Positions 39,201 through 51,100 of a DNA stretch of 64,000 nucleotides are shown in pieces. Position numbers and translations under genes: made by a program. Source of the DNA: Xenorhabdus lircayensis (GTDB lineage: Bacteria > Pseudomonadota > Gammaproteobacteria > Enterobacterales > Enterobacteriaceae). The first letter of the stretch is position 1; every line of letters starts with the position of its first letter. The DNA lies in contig NZ_JACOII010000044.1 of the NCBI RefSeq assembly GCF_016306625.1, positions 124,001-188,000 on the forward strand, given 5' to 3'. The notes under the pieces were generated by a model, which was not told the origin of the DNA, searched no databases, and saw only the letters and a list, made by a program, of their open reading frames with translations.

Positions 39201-42105
39201 TGAGAGCACTTTCGATTTCCCCCAGTTCAATGCGGTAGCCGCGGATTTTGACCTGAAAATCATTGCGTCCCAGATATTCCAGATTGCCGTCCGGCCGCCA
39301 GCGGACTAAGTCGCCGGTTTTATACAGGCGGGTATAGCCTTGAGCCTTATCTTCGTCTGTGACAAACGGATTTATCACAAAGCGTTCTGTGGTCAGCTCT
39401 GGTCGATTTAAATATCCCCGTGCCAGCCCGGTGCCGCCAATATAGAGTTCCCCCGGCGCTCCGAGCGGGGATAAGCTGCCTTGGTCATCAAGGACATACA
39501 GGCGGGTGTTATCGATGCCTTTACCGATCCCGCGTTCTCCGTCCTGCAACAATCGGTTCTGGGTGGCGCATACCGTGGTTTCGGTGGGGCCATATTGGTT
39601 AAACAGCCGGATATCCGGCGGGACAGGCAGTGCATTCAGGGCTTCCCCGCCGGTGTGAATGACCTGCAATGTGGAGCGGAATAATTCAGCGGAGAAATGA
39701 TTCATTAAGGCAGTGGGAATAAACGCCTTGGTAATCTGGTTGGCATTGATAAAGGCCAGTAGTTGTTCGCTGTCTGTCGTCACGCTGGCGGGGGCAATAA
39801 ATGTGGTTGCACCGGTCATCAGGGCCGGGAATAACTCAAAAACTGACGCATCAAAGACGTAATTGGAGAAGAACAGGACGTTGACCTGCGGACTCAGTAA
39901 ATGCGTTCTGGCGATAAACTCGGTCAAATTCGTGACGCTGGCATGCTCAACCATCACGCCTTTGGGTTGACCAGTAGTTCCTGAGGTGTAGATGATATAG
40001 GCCAGATGAGTGGGATCATTTACTGGAACAAGATTTTCCACCGACCGACCGTGGGTTGCTGTTCGGTCATCTGCGGCGATCAGGGCCGGTTGAGCTGCCA
40101 GCGCTTGAGTATATTCTCCCAGTGTTTTCAGATGGCGCTGCTGGGTAATGACGAAAGGAGCCTGCGTGTCCGCCAGAATAAATCGGGTTCGCTCCTGCGG
40201 GTATTCTGGAGAAATCGGTACGTAGGCTCCTCCCGCTTTCAGCACTGCCAGCATGCTGATCACCATCTCCAGACTGCGATCCAGATACAGGGCGATCGAC
40301 GTGTCTGCCGGTATCGGCTTATTGTGCTGCTGTTGATAGCGTTTACGGAGCACTACCGCCAGTTGGTTCGCCCGTTCATTGAGCTGACGGTAAGTCAGGA
40401 TTTCCCCCTCAAACACCAGCGCCACGTGATCCGGCGTGGCTGCTGCCTGAACCTCGAACTGCTGTTGCAGGGTTTGGTTCTGCGGGTACGGTACATCGGT
40501 TTGATTCCAGCTGTGTAGCAGGGTGTGGCGTTCTTCATCACTGAGAAACGTCACGGAGGGATGTGGCTGGTGCGGATCGCGGGTGACGGTGTGCAGAATG
40601 CGCTCAAGTTGACGAAGTAAACGCTGCGCCTGCCCGCCTGCCAGCCAATCTTCGCCATAACTCAATTTCATTATCAGTTTGTTGTCATGTTCATAGGCCA
40701 TCAGCAACACCGGATAATCCACTTTTTCTATGGCCTGACGGAATGTCAGTTTGTTTTCAATGCCTTCCCCGTTCTCGTTCGTTACCGGTGCCGGATAGTT
40801 TTCAAAGACCAGCAGGCTATGGAACAGGCGTTCCCCGTCCGGCTGCAAGCTGGCGAGTGATACGGCACTGTGGCTGTTGAGGGCGGCGATATCGTGCTGT
40901 ATTTCCTGTAAAACGGCAGCAACCGGACTGTTATGTTTCCACTGAACTTGTAGCGGCAACGTGTTGATATACAGGCCTACGCTGGACTCAACCCCTTCTA
41001 CGGGCACATCTCGTCCGGAAACGGTGGTGCCTACAATGGTTCGCTCATCCCCGCTGTAACTGTGCAGCAATTTATGCCAGGCAAATTGCAGAACCACATT
41101 CAGCGTGATCCCTTGCTCCCGACACATGCTCTTGAGCTGCTCATAGGCGTTCCCCTGCACGGTCAGCATTTGGCTGGCGGGTTTTTTAACCGCTTTGAGC
41201 TGGGCCAGATCAACGTCATCACTCAACAGGGCGGAAAGATCATTGGCTCCCTGAAACTGGGTTTTGTGTTCAGCCCAGTAAGCCTCGGAAGCGGCTTTAT
41301 GATCAAGATGATATTGCTGCGTCGCCAGATAAGCTGTTTCCACGGTGATTTGAGGAACCCGTCCCTGCACAAGCGTGTTGTAATACTCATGCACGGTTTG
41401 CAATAAAATGGGGTTACTCCAGCCGTCGGAAATACAGTGATGTTGTGTGATCAGTACCGTTACCAACTGTTCATGTTGTTGGATTAAAGTGAGGCGGATT
41501 AAGCCGGGCTGGCTTAAATCAAAAGGCTGTGTCCGGTCATGTTGTTGGATGGCTTCAATCGCGCCGTCCCGCTCTTCTGTCGGTAACGGGCTGATATCTT
41601 TGAGTGTGAAATTCGTTGGGCCAATACTGGCGCCCTCAGTCACTATCTGCAAGATTTCCCCTTCCCAGTCAAACGCGGTGCGGAGGATGGGGAAGCGCAG
41701 TGAAGCCAGCGCCCAGGCCTGTTGGTAGGCCGTAAGGTCTAAATGTGCGTGATAATCCAACAGCAGTTGTATGCGATAGGCATCATCCTGTGGCTGAGCT
41801 AAATGATGATAAACAAAACCTTGCTGCAAACTGGTAGCAGGAAATATCACTTCAATTTTGTTTTTAGCGTGTTTGCTGAACTCATCAAAATTAGAATGAT
41901 TTTTATTAAAGATAAGGCGTTGAAAATCCTCTTCAGAGAAAATACTTCTTTCGTTGAGAAAATCTACTATGTTTTCTCTTTTTTCTTTTACTTTATCAAT
42001 GAGTTGAACAGGAGGTGTTTCTCCTGTAAATGCCAGTTTTAACTTATTTTCACTAGTCCATACTGACACATTATTTTTATTGAGTTCATTAAGTAGCATC
42101 AACAT
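30220..42105 (-). CDS. NRPS, modules 5-7 with thioesterase (TubC-C-A-T-E-C-A-T-C-A-T-TE)
   Basis: A 3,961-aa protein, second of the assembly line. Residues 1-55 ([20 protein letters not shown]...) match a TubC-type (beta-hairpin) docking domain. Then: C about 65-520 (HHCISDG near 226), A about 530-1040, T near 1088 ([10 protein letters not shown]), E about 1115-1540 ([10 protein letters not shown]), C about 1575-2010 (HHCIADG), A about 2030-2535, T near 2586, C (HHIAIDG near 2775), A about 3090-3610, T near 3666 ([10 protein letters not shown]), TE about 3710-3961 with GWSLGG near 3795 and a probable catalytic His in RSHSDVIES. Pocket residues: D-A-F-F-H-G-Q-V-C for modules 5 and 6 (substrate not recognised) and D-V-W-H-F-S-L-I-E for module 7 (one change from known Ser codes). 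The C types fit the E placements. It starts 4 nt after the stop of the first NRPS gene. Confidence 0.95.
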   Translation of the reverse strand: MLMLLNELNKNNVSVWTSENKLKLAFTGETPPVQLIDKVKEKRENIVDFLNERSIFSEEDFQRLIFNKNHSNFDEFSKHAKNKIEVIFPATSLQQGFVYHHLAQPQDDAYRIQLLLDYHAHLDLTAYQQAWALASLRFPILRTAFDWEGEILQIVTEGASIGPTNFTLKDISPLPTEERDGAIEAIQQHDRTQPFDLSQPGLIRLTLIQQHEQLVTVLITQHHCISDGWSNPILLQTVHEYYNTLVQGRVPQITVETAYLATQQYHLDHKAASEAYWAEHKTQFQGANDLSALLSDDVDLAQLKAVKKPASQMLTVQGNAYEQLKSMCREQGITLNVVLQFAWHKLLHSYSGDERTIVGTTVSGRDVPVEGVESSVGLYINTLPLQVQWKHNSPVAAVLQEIQHDIAALNSHSAVSLASLQPDGERLFHSLLVFENYPAPVTNENGEGIENKLTFRQAIEKVDYPVLLMAYEHDNKLIMKLSYGEDWLAGGQAQRLLRQLERILHTVTRDPHQPHPSVTFLSDEERHTLLHSWNQTDVPYPQNQTLQQQFEVQAAATPDHVALVFEGEILTYRQLNERANQLAVVLRKRYQQQHNKPIPADTSIALYLDRSLEMVISMLAVLKAGGAYVPISPEYPQERTRFILADTQAPFVITQQRHLKTLGEYTQALAAQPALIAADDRTATHGRSVENLVPVNDPTHLAYIIYTSGTTGQPKGVMVEHASVTNLTEFIARTHLLSPQVNVLFFSNYVFDASVFELFPALMTGATTFIAPASVTTDSEQLLAFINANQITKAFIPTALMNHFSAELFRSTLQVIHTGGEALNALPVPPDIRLFNQYGPTETTVCATQNRLLQDGERGIGKGIDNTRLYVLDDQGSLSPLGAPGELYIGGTGLARGYLNRPELTTERFVINPFVTDEDKAQGYTRLYKTGDLVRWRPDGNLEYLGRNDFQVKIRGYRIELGEIESALITHPKVKQAVVIDHEHKGNRALAAYLVTDEILSDEILIELLSARLPEYMVPASFTRIESIPLTLNGKLDRRALPTPVKVNQDNYVTPRNELETQLCAIWQDVLGLAQVGIEDNFFRIGGDSIVSIRLVSKLRQAGFTLQVKSIIEAPTVARLAQLLAQTSTTVSTIAEQGRLSGEFGLLPIQQDFFSRNLPSPHHWNQAFMIQLSGAIRHADIEQALIKLTERHDMLRAYFVDTGAGYRQCYQAENPSWLAALQHGDVSRLSETELHQQLTQWQSRFDYCHGPLWQAAHLTGYADGSARLFFAFHHLIIDAVSWQIIAEDMRLLLQGAALPPKTSSYRQWVDAVHQYAAQHQQEVPYWQHVMAGTAVYSTSGEISQHLLEISAELTDILLHEANAGYHTEINDLLLSTLTLALQASFSRSVNHIILEGHGRENIDNTLDISETVGWFTSVYPVRLEMQADIAETIIHTKEMLRAIPNKGIGYGALHQAGYLTGNLSAINFNYLGQLGGEAGQLRHQNGSLTLVDCGAVIASDNRSPLLLDINSAVQAGKLLFSVRSRLSPSQTEKFITAFEQALNSVIIASQKKVRLGGMKTPSDYGMKEIPIERLIHFQQMYQVEALYPATSLQQGFIYHHLSQPQDDAYRVQLLLDYHAHLDLAAYQQAWTLASLRFPILRTAFDWEGEILQIVTEGASIGPTNFTLKDISPLPAEKWDGAIETIQQHDRTQPFDLSQPGLIRLTVIPQHEQLVTVLITQHHCIADGWSGPILLQTVHEYYNALVHGQTPEVVVETAYLATQQYHLDHKAASEAYWSERKTQFQGTNDLSALLSDDVDLAQLKAVEKPAAQMLTVQGNAYEQLKSMCREQGITLNVVLQFAWHKLLHSYSGDERTIVGTTVSGRDVPVEGVESSVGLYINTLPLQVQWKHNSTVATVLQEIQHDIAGLNSHSAVSLASLQPDGERLFHSLLVFENYPAPVANENGEGIENKLTFRQTIEKVDYPVLLMAYEQGNKLIIKLNYGEDWLAGEQAQRLLRQLERILHAVTRDPHQPHPSVTFLSDEEHHTLLHSWNQTDVPYPQNQTLQQQFEIQAKTTPDHVALVFEAETLTYRQLNERANQLAVVIREHYQQQHNKPMPADTPIALYLDRSLEMVISMLAVLKAGGAYVPVSPAYPPERTRFILADTQPPCVVTQRRYLKTLGEYTQTLANQPTLIAADDRNTTHGQPSENLTPVNSAADLAYIIYTSGTTGQPKGVMVEHTSVMNLTQFIAKTHLLSPQVNALFFSNYVFDASVFELFPSLMTGATTFIAPANVTRDSEQLLAFINANQITKAFIPTALMNHFSAELFGSALQIIHTGGEVLNALPVPPDIRLFNQYGPTETTVCATQNQLMQNGERGIGKGIDNTRLYVLNDQGNLSPIGAPGELYIGGAGVARGYLNRPELTAERFVENPFATDEDKAQGYTRLYKTGDLVCWRPDGNLEYLGRNDFQVKIRGYRIELGEIESALSAHPQVKQAVVMNREHEVNKALAAYLVTDGPLSDETLIGYLSTRLPEYMIPVSFTQIDSIPLTLNGKVDYRALPEPVWENREGYVAPRDERETQLCTIWQEVLGRARVGIEDNFFRIGGDSIIAIKLTATIRRTLAMEVSLTQLFELKTIAGLAAQMGQQACTVIPHFELTHYPLSFAQERMLFIERFEQGTYAYHIPSLVQLNDGACLPLLETAINRVVERHPVMNTVYRSDDEGHEYQHLLEGNLLLRSQSCENIDALLQAVRAELTTPFDLTAEPSLRLCHYQLETPLTETQVAEKHYLLIMWHHIAIDGWSIDIFMNELAEIYHSLLENRNSQLPVLDITYGDYAKWQREYLQGEVHKRQLAYWQQTLAGYEPLTLPTDRPRPTQVDYRGRNFDFTLDGKLSEQLRTLAKTQETTLYSVLLSGFYVTLAKLSGQDDIILGTPTDNRHHAQTQPLIGMFVNSLILRAQIEQTDSVEKLIQQTHKVIAQAKSHQDIPFEQLVDALEIERDASRHPIFQVMFGLQSFGENLPNGTDLPFSPVKLDEPLHTPAKFDLSLFMSDSQTCLITGGINYAVSLFDEATITRITDSYQRVLTAFVTDQKQSLAGLDVLSAQERHTLLHSWNQTDTPYPQNRTLQQQFEAQVEATPDNEALIFEGKTLTYRQLNEQANQLAVVIREHYQQQHNKPMPADTPIALYLDRSLEMVISILAVLKAGGAYVPMSPEYPPERIRFILADTQSPCVVTQLRHLAALEEYTYKLMEQPALIASDDQTVTLDRPVENPVPINGATDLAYIIYTSGTTGQPKGVELTHKSIVNRLCWMQSQYPFNATDKVLQKTPYTFDVSVWELLLANWVGASIVIASPEIHKQPEALHQLMLKTGVTLLHFIPSMLGAFCQTLQATKQQLSDKIRHVFCSGEALTSSQVSAFASINPGSSALINLYGPTEAAIEVTYVDTAEEFTSNVPIGRAIHNTRLYVRDSHGNLSPIGAPGELYIGGVGLARGYWNRPELTAENFVVNPFATTEDIALGYTRLYKTGDLVRWRPDGNLEYLGRNDFQVKIRGYRIELGEIETALALHPQIKQAVVIDREHEGNKALVAYLITDGELSNEALIGHLFTRLPEYMVPASFTRIESVPLTLNGKLDRRALPAPVWDNRDHYVAPRNELETQLCTIWQKVLGLAQVGIEDNFFRIGGNSLMAIKLTAAIHREMEMDIPLHILFSHKSISLLSAWLEADCSKCNLLNVLTPESTATNKLFMIHAASCGSEVYAALANALSDVYNCIGIDNYNLITNNPVGSLQKISQIYLEFILSETSIDKPIRILGWSLGGQLAMEVAYQLEQVGAKDIKLFLLDTVINTKQIKEIRNKIDMSYAFKEITMKLQNMGASNRYIDKVLSAMPFEHEMVNCDLSGKLSHTNITLFKAGKMNPDYKGVAGLEINQLVVKLPDNNISKWVTNPLVIKWINDRSHSDVIESISTISTEIISELSIEGYINIS

Positions 42106-42109
42106 ATTT

Positions 42110-45100
42110 TTACACGTCCAAAATGGTTTTCTTTTCTACATGGAGGTGCGAATTTTCATTATTCACATGACCAAAACGATGAGTCAGCTGATTTAACTGC
42201 TCGATTGAAACGCCTTTAATCCCGTAATCACTGGGAGTCTTCACCCCGCCCAACCGAGCCTGTTCCTGGCTTGCCATGATGATGGTATTGAGTGCCTGCT
42301 CAAATGCGGTGATAAATGCCTCTGTCTGGGACGGTGGCAAACGGGATCTCACACTGAATTGCAGCCTGCCTGCCTGAACTGCGCCATTGATATCCATCAG
42401 CAGAGGGCTGCGGTTATCGCTGGCTATCATTGTTCCGCAATCGTCAGGAGTCAGTGCCCCGTCTTGATAACTGACCTGTCCGCCTTCTCCCCCCAACTGC
42501 CCGAAATAATTGAAGCTGATTGTTGGTAAGTCACCGTCCAAGTATCCGGCTTGGTGCAATGACCCGTAACCAATGCCTTTATTCGGCACGGCCCTGAGCA
42601 TCTCTTTGGTGTGAATAATCGTCTCAGCAATATCGGTCTGCATTTCCAGGCGAACGGGATATACGGAGGTAAACCACCCCACAGTTTCTGAGATATCGAG
42701 GGTGCTATCGATGTTTTCCCGTCCATGCCCCTCAAGGACGATGTGGTTGACTGATCGGGAAAAACTCGCTTGCAACGCCAGAGTGAGGGCACTGAGTAAT
42801 AAGTCGTTGATTTCGGTGTGGTAACCGGCATTAGCCTCACGCAGCAAAATGTCCGTCAGTTCGGCAGAAATCTCCAGCCGGTGCTGACTGATTTCACCCG
42901 AGGCCGAATAAACCGCTGTCCCTGCCATCACATGCTGCCAGTAGGGCACCTCTTGTTGGTGCTGTGCTGCATACTGGTGTACGGCAGCGACCCACTGGCG
43001 ATAGCTACTTGTCTTCGGCGGCAGTACTGCACCTTGCAGCAATAAACGCATATCTTCAGCAATAATTCGCCAGGACACTGCATCAATAATCAGGTGGTGA
43101 AATGCAAAGAATAATCGGGCGCTGCCGTCAGCGTATCCGGTCAGATGAGCGGCCTGCCATAAAGGCCCATGACAATAATCAAACCTGCTCTGCCACTGTG
43201 TCAGTTGCTGATGTAATTCTGTCTCATTTAACTCACGGACATCGCCGTGTTGTAATGCGGCCAGCCAAGAGGGATCTTCTGCCTGATAACATTGGCGGTA
43301 ACCCGCTCCGGTATCGACAAAGTAGGCACGCAGCATATCGTGCCGTTCGGTCAGCTTAATCAGAGCCTGTTCGATATCGGCATGCCTGATTGCACCGGAT
43401 AGCAGGATCATAAATGCCTGATTCCAATGGTGCGGAGATGACAAATTCCGGCTGAAGAAGTCCTGCTGGATAGGCAATAAGCCAAATTCCCCGCTTAGCC
43501 GTCCTTGTTCTGCAATGGTTGTTACCGTGGGGGTTCCCTGTGCCAATAGCTGCGCCAGTCGTGCCACTGTCGGGGCTTCAAAAATCGATTTGACTTGCAG
43601 GGTAAAGCCCGCCTGCCGAAGTTTGGACACCAGCCGGATACTGACAATTGAATCCCCGCCGATCCGGAAGAAGTTATCTTCAATGCCAATTTGCGCCAGT
43701 CCCAGTACGTCTTGCCAGATGGCACACAATTGAGTTTCCAGTTCATTGCGCGGAGCCACATAATGGTTCCGATTCACTTTTACCGGCGTCGGCAGGGCGC
43801 GACGATCCAGCTTGCCATTGAGGGTCAGGGGCACTGACTCAATGCGGGTAAAACTGGCGGGCACCATATATTCCGGCAGGCGGGTGGATAGGTGTTCAAT
43901 CAGGGTGTCATCCGACAGGGCTTCATCCGATAAAGTTTCGTTCGTGACCAGATAAGCCGCCAGCGCTTTATGGCCCTTGTGCTCGTGATCAATCACTACC
44001 GCTTGTTTGACCTGAGGATGTGCGGACAGGGCGCTTTCGATTTCCCCCAGCTCAATACGGTAGCCGCGGATTTTGACCTGAAAATCATTGCGTCCCAGAT
44101 ATTCCAGATTGCCGTCCGGCCGCCAGCGGACTAAGTCGCCGGTTTTATACAGGCGGGTATAGCCTTGAGCCTTATCTTCGTCCGTGGCAAACGGATTTAT
44201 CACAAAGCGTTCTGTGGTCAGTTCTGAACGATTTAAATATCCCCGTGCCAGCCCGGCGCCGCCAATATAGAGTTCCCCCGGTGCTCCGATCGGGGATAGG
44301 TTGCCGTGATCATCAAGGACATACAGGCGGGTGTTATCAATGCCTTTACCGATCCCGCGTTCTCCGTCCTGCAACAATCGGTTCTGGGTGGCGCATACCG
44401 TGATTTCGGTGGGGCCATATTGGTTAAACAGCCGGATATCCGTCGGGACAGGCAGTGCATTCAGGGCTTCCCCGCCAGTGTGAATGACCTGCAATGTGGA
44501 GCGGAATAATTCAGCGGAGAAATGATTCATTAAGGCAGTGGGAATAAACGCCTTGGTAATCTGGTTGGCATTGATAAAGGCCAGTAGCTGTTCACTGTCT
44601 GTTGTCACGCTGGTGGGTGCGATAAACGTGGTTGCACTGGTCATCAGGGCCGGGAATAACTCAAAAACTGACGCATCAAAGACGTAATTGGAGAAGAACA
44701 GGGCGTTGACCTGCGGACTCAGTAAATGCGTTCTGGCGATAAACTGGGTCAAATTCGTGACGCTGGTATGCTCAACCATTACGCCTTTGGGTTGACCGGT
44801 AGTTCCTGAGGTGTAGATGATATAGGCCAGATGAGTGGGATCATTTACTGGAACAAGATTCTCCACCGACCGACTGGCGGTCACTGCTCGGTCATCTGCG
44901 GCGATCAGGGCCGGTTGAGCTGCCAGCGCTTGAGTATATTCTCCCAGTGTTTTCAGATGGCGCTGTTGGGTCACGACACTCGGAGTCTGGGTATCTGCCA
45001 GAATAAATCGGGTTCGCTCCGGTGGGTAATCTGGAGACACCGGCACATAAGCTCCGCCGGCTTTCAGCACTGCCAGCATACTGATCACCATCTCCAGACT

Positions 45101-48100
45101 GCGATCCAGATACAGGGCGATCGGCGTGTCTGCCGGCATCGGCTTATTGTGCTGCTGTTGATAATGTTCGCGGAGCACTACCGCCAGTTGGTTCGCCCGT
45201 TCATTGAGCTGACGGTAAGTCAGGATTTCCCCCCTAAACACCAGCGCTGCGTTATCTGGTGTGGTTTCCACCTGTGCCTCAAACTGCTGCTGGAGAGTTT
45301 GGTTCTGTGGATAGGGTGTATCGGTCTGGTTCCAAGTATGCAACAGGGTATAGCGCTCCTGTGCGGACAAGACGTCAAGATCGGCTATGGATTGTTTCTG
45401 ATCTGCGACGAAAGCCGCCAGTACCCGCTGATAGATATCAGCCATACGCGCTATCGTGGCCTCGTCAAACAGGCTTATTGCGTAATTGATGCCACCAGCC
45501 AGTGTGTCCTGACCTTCTGAAATAAACAGGCTCAGGTCAAACTTGGCGGGGCTGTAGAGAGATTCGTCCGGTTTAACCGGACTAAACGGCAGCCTGGCTC
45601 TGTTGGTTCGATCGTCACCAAAATTATGTAGCCCAAACATGACTTGGAAAATCGGGTGGCGGGTAGTGTCACGCTCAATGTTCAATGCATCAATCAATTG
45701 CTCAAATGGCATGTCCTGATGCGCTTTGGCCTGAGTGATTACCTCGTGTATCTGCCTAATCAGGCTTTCCACGCTGTCAGTTTGCTCAAGCTGTGCCCGT
45801 AAGATCAGTGAATTGACGAACATCCCAATCAATGGCTGGGTTTGCGCATGGTGTCGGTTATCGGTAGGAGTCCCCAACACCATATCGTTCTGTCCGGACA
45901 GTCTTGCCAGCGTGACATAAAAACCACTGAGCAGAACGGTATACAGGGTCGTTTCCTGCGTTTTTGCCAGTGTTCTCAGCTGCTCGGAAAGCTCGCTTCC
46001 CAGTGCAAAATTGAAATCCTGCCCGCGATAATCCACCTGCGTTGGTCGGTTTCTGTCTGTTGGCAGAGATAAAGGCTCATAATCGGCCAAGGTTTGTTGC
46101 CAGTAGGCTAACTGGCGTTCACGCACTTCGCCCTGCAAATATTTACGCTGCCAATTGGCGTAGTCCCCATAAGTGATATCCAGAGCCGGAAGCTGGCTCT
46201 CACGCTCTTCCAGCAGGGAACGGTAAATCTCTGCCAGTTCATCCATAAAAATATCAATCGACCAACCATCAATGGCAATGTGGTGCCACATCATCAATAA
46301 GTAATGCTTTTTTGCGGCTTGTGTTTTTGTTAACCGATAGTGACACAGACGCAGGCTGGGTTCGGTCGTCAGATCGAACGGAGTCGCTAGCTCAACACGC
46401 ACCATTTGCAAAAATTCGTTAACACTTTCACTCCCCGTACACTCGTAAGACTGTGATCTGAAAATAAGCGGGTCTTTGAGCACTTGTTGATAGGCTTGAC
46501 CTTCCTCATCGCTGCGGTAAACCGTCTTCATCACGGGATGACGATCAACGACTCGGTTAATTGCGGTTTCCAGCAAAGACAAATCGGCTCCGTCGTCCAG
46601 CTGTACGAGATAAGGAACATGATAGGCATGGCTTCCCTGCTCAAATTGCTCGATAAACAACATTCGTTCTTGGGCAAGCGATAAGGGGTAACGTGCCAGC
46701 TTAATATGAGGGATCACTGTGCAGGCTTGCTGCCCCATATGCGCGGCCAGCCCGGCGATGGTTTTCAGCCCAAACACCTGCACCAAGGGTATTTCCACCG
46801 CCAGAGCACGGCGAATGGCTGCCGCCAGCTTAATGGCCATAATGGAATTTCCACCGATCCGGAAGAAGTTATCTTCAATGCCGACTTGCTCTAATCCCAG
46901 CACGTCCTGCCAGATCGCACAAAGCTGTGTTTCCAGTTCATTGCGCGGGGCGACATAACCGTTACGATTGATCCACACTGGTGCCGGTAAAGCGCGACGA
47001 TCCAGCTTGCCATTGAGGGTCATGGGGATTGAGTCAATTCGGATAAAGCTGGTGGGCACCATATATTCCGGCAAGCGGGCGGACAAATAGCCGATCAGGG
47101 CCTCCTCAGACAGCTCTTTACTCATGATCAGGTAAGCTGCCAGCGCTTTATTGCCTTCATGCTCGTGATCAATCACCACTGCTTGTTTGATCTGCGGGTG
47201 GGTCGCCAGAGCATTTTCGATTTCCCCCAGCTCAATGCGATAGCCGCGGATTTTGACCTGAAAATCATTGCGTCCCAGATATTCCAGATTGCCATCTGGT
47301 CGCCAGCGCACTAAATCGCCGGTTTTATACAGGCGGGTATAGCTCCGGGCCTTATCTTCGTCCGTGGCAAACGGATTCACCACAAAGCGTTCTGCGGTCA
47401 GCTCTGTTCGATTCCAATATCCCCGTGCCAGCCCGGCGCCGCCAATGTAGAGTTCTCCCGGCGTGCCGACAGGGGATAAATTACCCTGATCATCAATGAC
47501 ATATAGTCGGGTGTTATCAATGCCCTTACCGATCCCTGTGTCCCCGCCCTGCAATAAGTTTTGGGTGGCACATACTGTGATTTCGGTGGGGCCATATTGG
47601 TTAAACAGCCGGATACCCGTCGGTACAGACAGCATATTCAGGGCTTCTCCACCGGTATGGATGACCTGCAATGTGGAGCGGAAGAATTCAGCAGAAAAAT
47701 GATTTATTAAGGTGGTGGGAATAAACGCCTTGGTAATTTGGTGAGCATTGATAAAAGACAGCAGTTGTTCACTGTTCCCCGTCATGGCTGATGATGCGAT
47801 AAAAATCTTTGTACCTGTCATCAGGGCCGGGAATAACTCAAAAACTGACGCATCAAAGACGTAATTGGAGAAGAACAAGGCGTTGACCTGCGGACCCAGT
47901 AAATGCGTTCTGGCAATAAACTGGCTTAAATTCATGACACTGGTGTGCTCAATCATTACACCTTTCGGCTGCCCAGTGGTTCCCGAGGTATAGATGATAT
48001 AGGCCAGATCAGAGGCACCATTCGTCGGAAGCAGATTTTCCACCGACCGGCCGTGGGTCACTGTTCGGTCATCCGCAGCGATCAGAGCCGGTTGAGTTGC

Positions 48101-51100
48101 CAGCGCTTGAGTATATTCTCCCAGTGTTTTCAGATGGCGCTGTTGGGTAATGATGAAAGGAGCCCGCGTGTCTGCCAGAATAAATCGCGTTCGCTCCGGC
48201 GGGTATTCTGGCGACACCGGCACATAAGCTCCCCCCGCTTTCAGCACTGCCAGTATACTGATCACCATTTCCAGGCTGCGATCCAGATACAGGGCGATTG
48301 GCGTGTCTGCCGGCATCGGCTTATTGTGTTGCTGTTGATAGCATTCGCGGAGCACAACAGCCAGTTGGTTAGCCCGTTCGTTTAACTGACGGTAAGTCAG
48401 CGTTTCTGCCTCAAACACCAGTGCCACGTTATCCGGCGTGGTTTCCACCTGCGCCTCAAACTGCTGCTGGAGAGTTTGGTTCTGTGGATACGGTGTATCG
48501 GTCTGGTTCCAAGTATGCAGTAAGGTGTCTTTCTCCTGCGCGGACAAGACATCGAGTCTGGCCAGTGGTTGCCTCTGATCCGCCACGAAAGCCGTCAGTA
48601 CCCGCTGATAGATATCGGCTATACGCGCTATGGTGGCCTCGTCAAACAGGCTCACTGCATAATTGATGGCGCCGGCAAGATTGGCCTGACCTTCTGAAAT
48701 AAACAGGCTCAGGTCAAACTTGGCGGGACTGTGTAGAGACTCTTCCAATTGCACTGAGCTAAACGGCAGTCCAGCTCGATTTGGCAAGCTTTCGCCAACA
48801 TTCAGTAATCCAAACATGATCTGGAAAATAGGGTGGCGGGTGGTATCGCGCTCAATCGCCAGTGCGTCAACTAACTGCTCAAATGGCATGTCCTGATGCG
48901 CTTTGGCCTGAGTAATCACATTATGTATTTGCTGAATCAGGTTTTCTACACTGCTAGCCTGCTTAAGCTGTGCCCGCAAGACCAGCGAGTTGACGAACAT
49001 CCCAATCAATGGCTGGGTTTGGGCATGATGTCGGTTGTCGGTGGGAGTCCCCAACACAATATCGTTCTGGCCGGACAGCCTTGCCAGCGTGACATAAAAA
49101 CCACTGAGCAGAACCGTATACAGGGTGGTTCCCTGCGTTTTTGCCAGCGCCTTTAACTGCTCGGAAAGCTGACTCTCCAACACAAAACTAAAATTCCGTC
49201 CCTGATAATCCACCTGTGCTGGGCGGGGCCTATCTGTTGGCAGGGACAGTAACTCATAATCGACTAAGGTTTGCTGCCAATACGTCAATTGACGTTCACG
49301 GACTTCGCCCTGCAAATATTCACGCTGCCATTTGGCATAATCCCCATAAATGATATCCAGAGCCGGAAGTTGGCTCTCACGCTCTTCCAGCAGGGAACGG
49401 TAAATTTCTGCCAGTTCATCCATAAAAATATCAATTGACCAGGCATCGATGGCAATGTGGTGCCACATGAGCAATAAATAATGCTTTTCTGCGGCTTGTG
49501 TTTTTGTTAACCGATAGTGGCGCAAACGCAGGCTTGGCTCGGCTGACAAATCGAATGGAGTGACCAGTTCAGTGCGCACCGTTTGTAAAAGTGCGTTCAT
49601 GCTTTCGCCGTTTATACATTCACAAGACTGTGAGCGAAAAACAAGTCGGTCTTCAAGCACTTGTTGGTAATGACCTTCCTCGTCACTGCGATACACCGTC
49701 TTGATCACAGGATGGCGCTCAACCACTTGGTTAATCGCGGTTTCCAGCAGTGGCAGGCAGTCTCCGTCATTCAGCTGTACCAAATAAGGGACATGGTATA
49801 CATGGGTTCCTTGCTCAAACTGCTCGATAAACAGCATCCGTTCTTGGACAAATGACAGAGGGTAATGATCTAGCTCGACGTGAGGGATCACTGTGCAGGC
49901 CTGTTGCCCCATTTGTGCGGTTAGTCCGGCGATGGTTTTCAGCTCAAACACCTGTAGCAGTGAGACTTCTATCGCCAGAGCATAACGAATGGCGGCTGTC
50001 AGCTTAATCGCCATAAGGGAATTGCCACCGATCCGGAAGAAGTTATCCTCAATACCAACTCGGGTGAGCCCCAACACGTCCTGCCAGATAGCACAAAGCT
50101 GTGTTTCCAGTGGATTGCGTGGGGCGACATACTGGTCACGGTTGATCCACACCGGTGCTGGCAGGGCTTGGCGATCCAGCTTGCCATTGAGGGTCAGGGG
50201 CACTGACTCAATTCGGGTAAAGCTGGCGGGTATCATGTATTCCGGCAAGCGGGCGGACAAGTGTCCAATTAAGGTTTCATCCGACAATGTTCCCTCTGTG
50301 ATCAAATAAGCTACCAGCGCTTTATTGCCCTCGTGCTCCCGATCAATCACCACTGCCTGTTTGACTTGTTGATGCGAGGCTAGGGCCGTTTCGATTTCTC
50401 CCAGTTCAATGCGGTAGCCGCGGATTTTGACTTGGAAATCATTGCGCCCCAGATATTCCAGATTGCCGTCCGGCCGCCTGCGGACTAAGTCGCCGGTTTT
50501 ATACAGGCGGGTGTAGCCCAGGGCTATATCTTCTGCTGTCGCGAATGGGTTCACCACAAAACTTTCAGTCGTCAGCTCTGGCCGGTTCCAATACCCCCGT
50601 GCCAATCCGACACCGCCGATATAGAGTTCCCCCGGCGCACCGATAGGGGACAGGTTGCCGTGGCTATCACGGACATACAGACGAGTGTTATTAATTGCCC
50701 GACCAATGGGAACATTGCCGCTAAATTCGTGGGCAGTATCAAAATACGCGACTTCAATGGCGGCTTCTGTCGGCCCATAGAGGTTAATTAAGGCGCTGGA
50801 GCTCAGATTAATGCTTGCAAATGCACTGACCTGAGAAGAAGTCAGTGCTTCCCCGCTACAAAAGACAGAGCGAACTTTGTCCGATAATTGCTGCTGAGTT
50901 GCCTGTAGCGTCTGACAAAATGCCCCTAGCATGGACGGGATAAAGTGAAGCAGCGTCACGCCGGTTTTCAGTATAAGTTGATGCAGCGCTTCTGGCTGTT
51001 TATGGATCTCAGGCGGGGCAATCACGATACTGGCCCCGACCCAGTTCGCCAGCAGTAGTTCCCATACGGAGACGTCAAAGGTATACGGGGTTTTTTGCAG

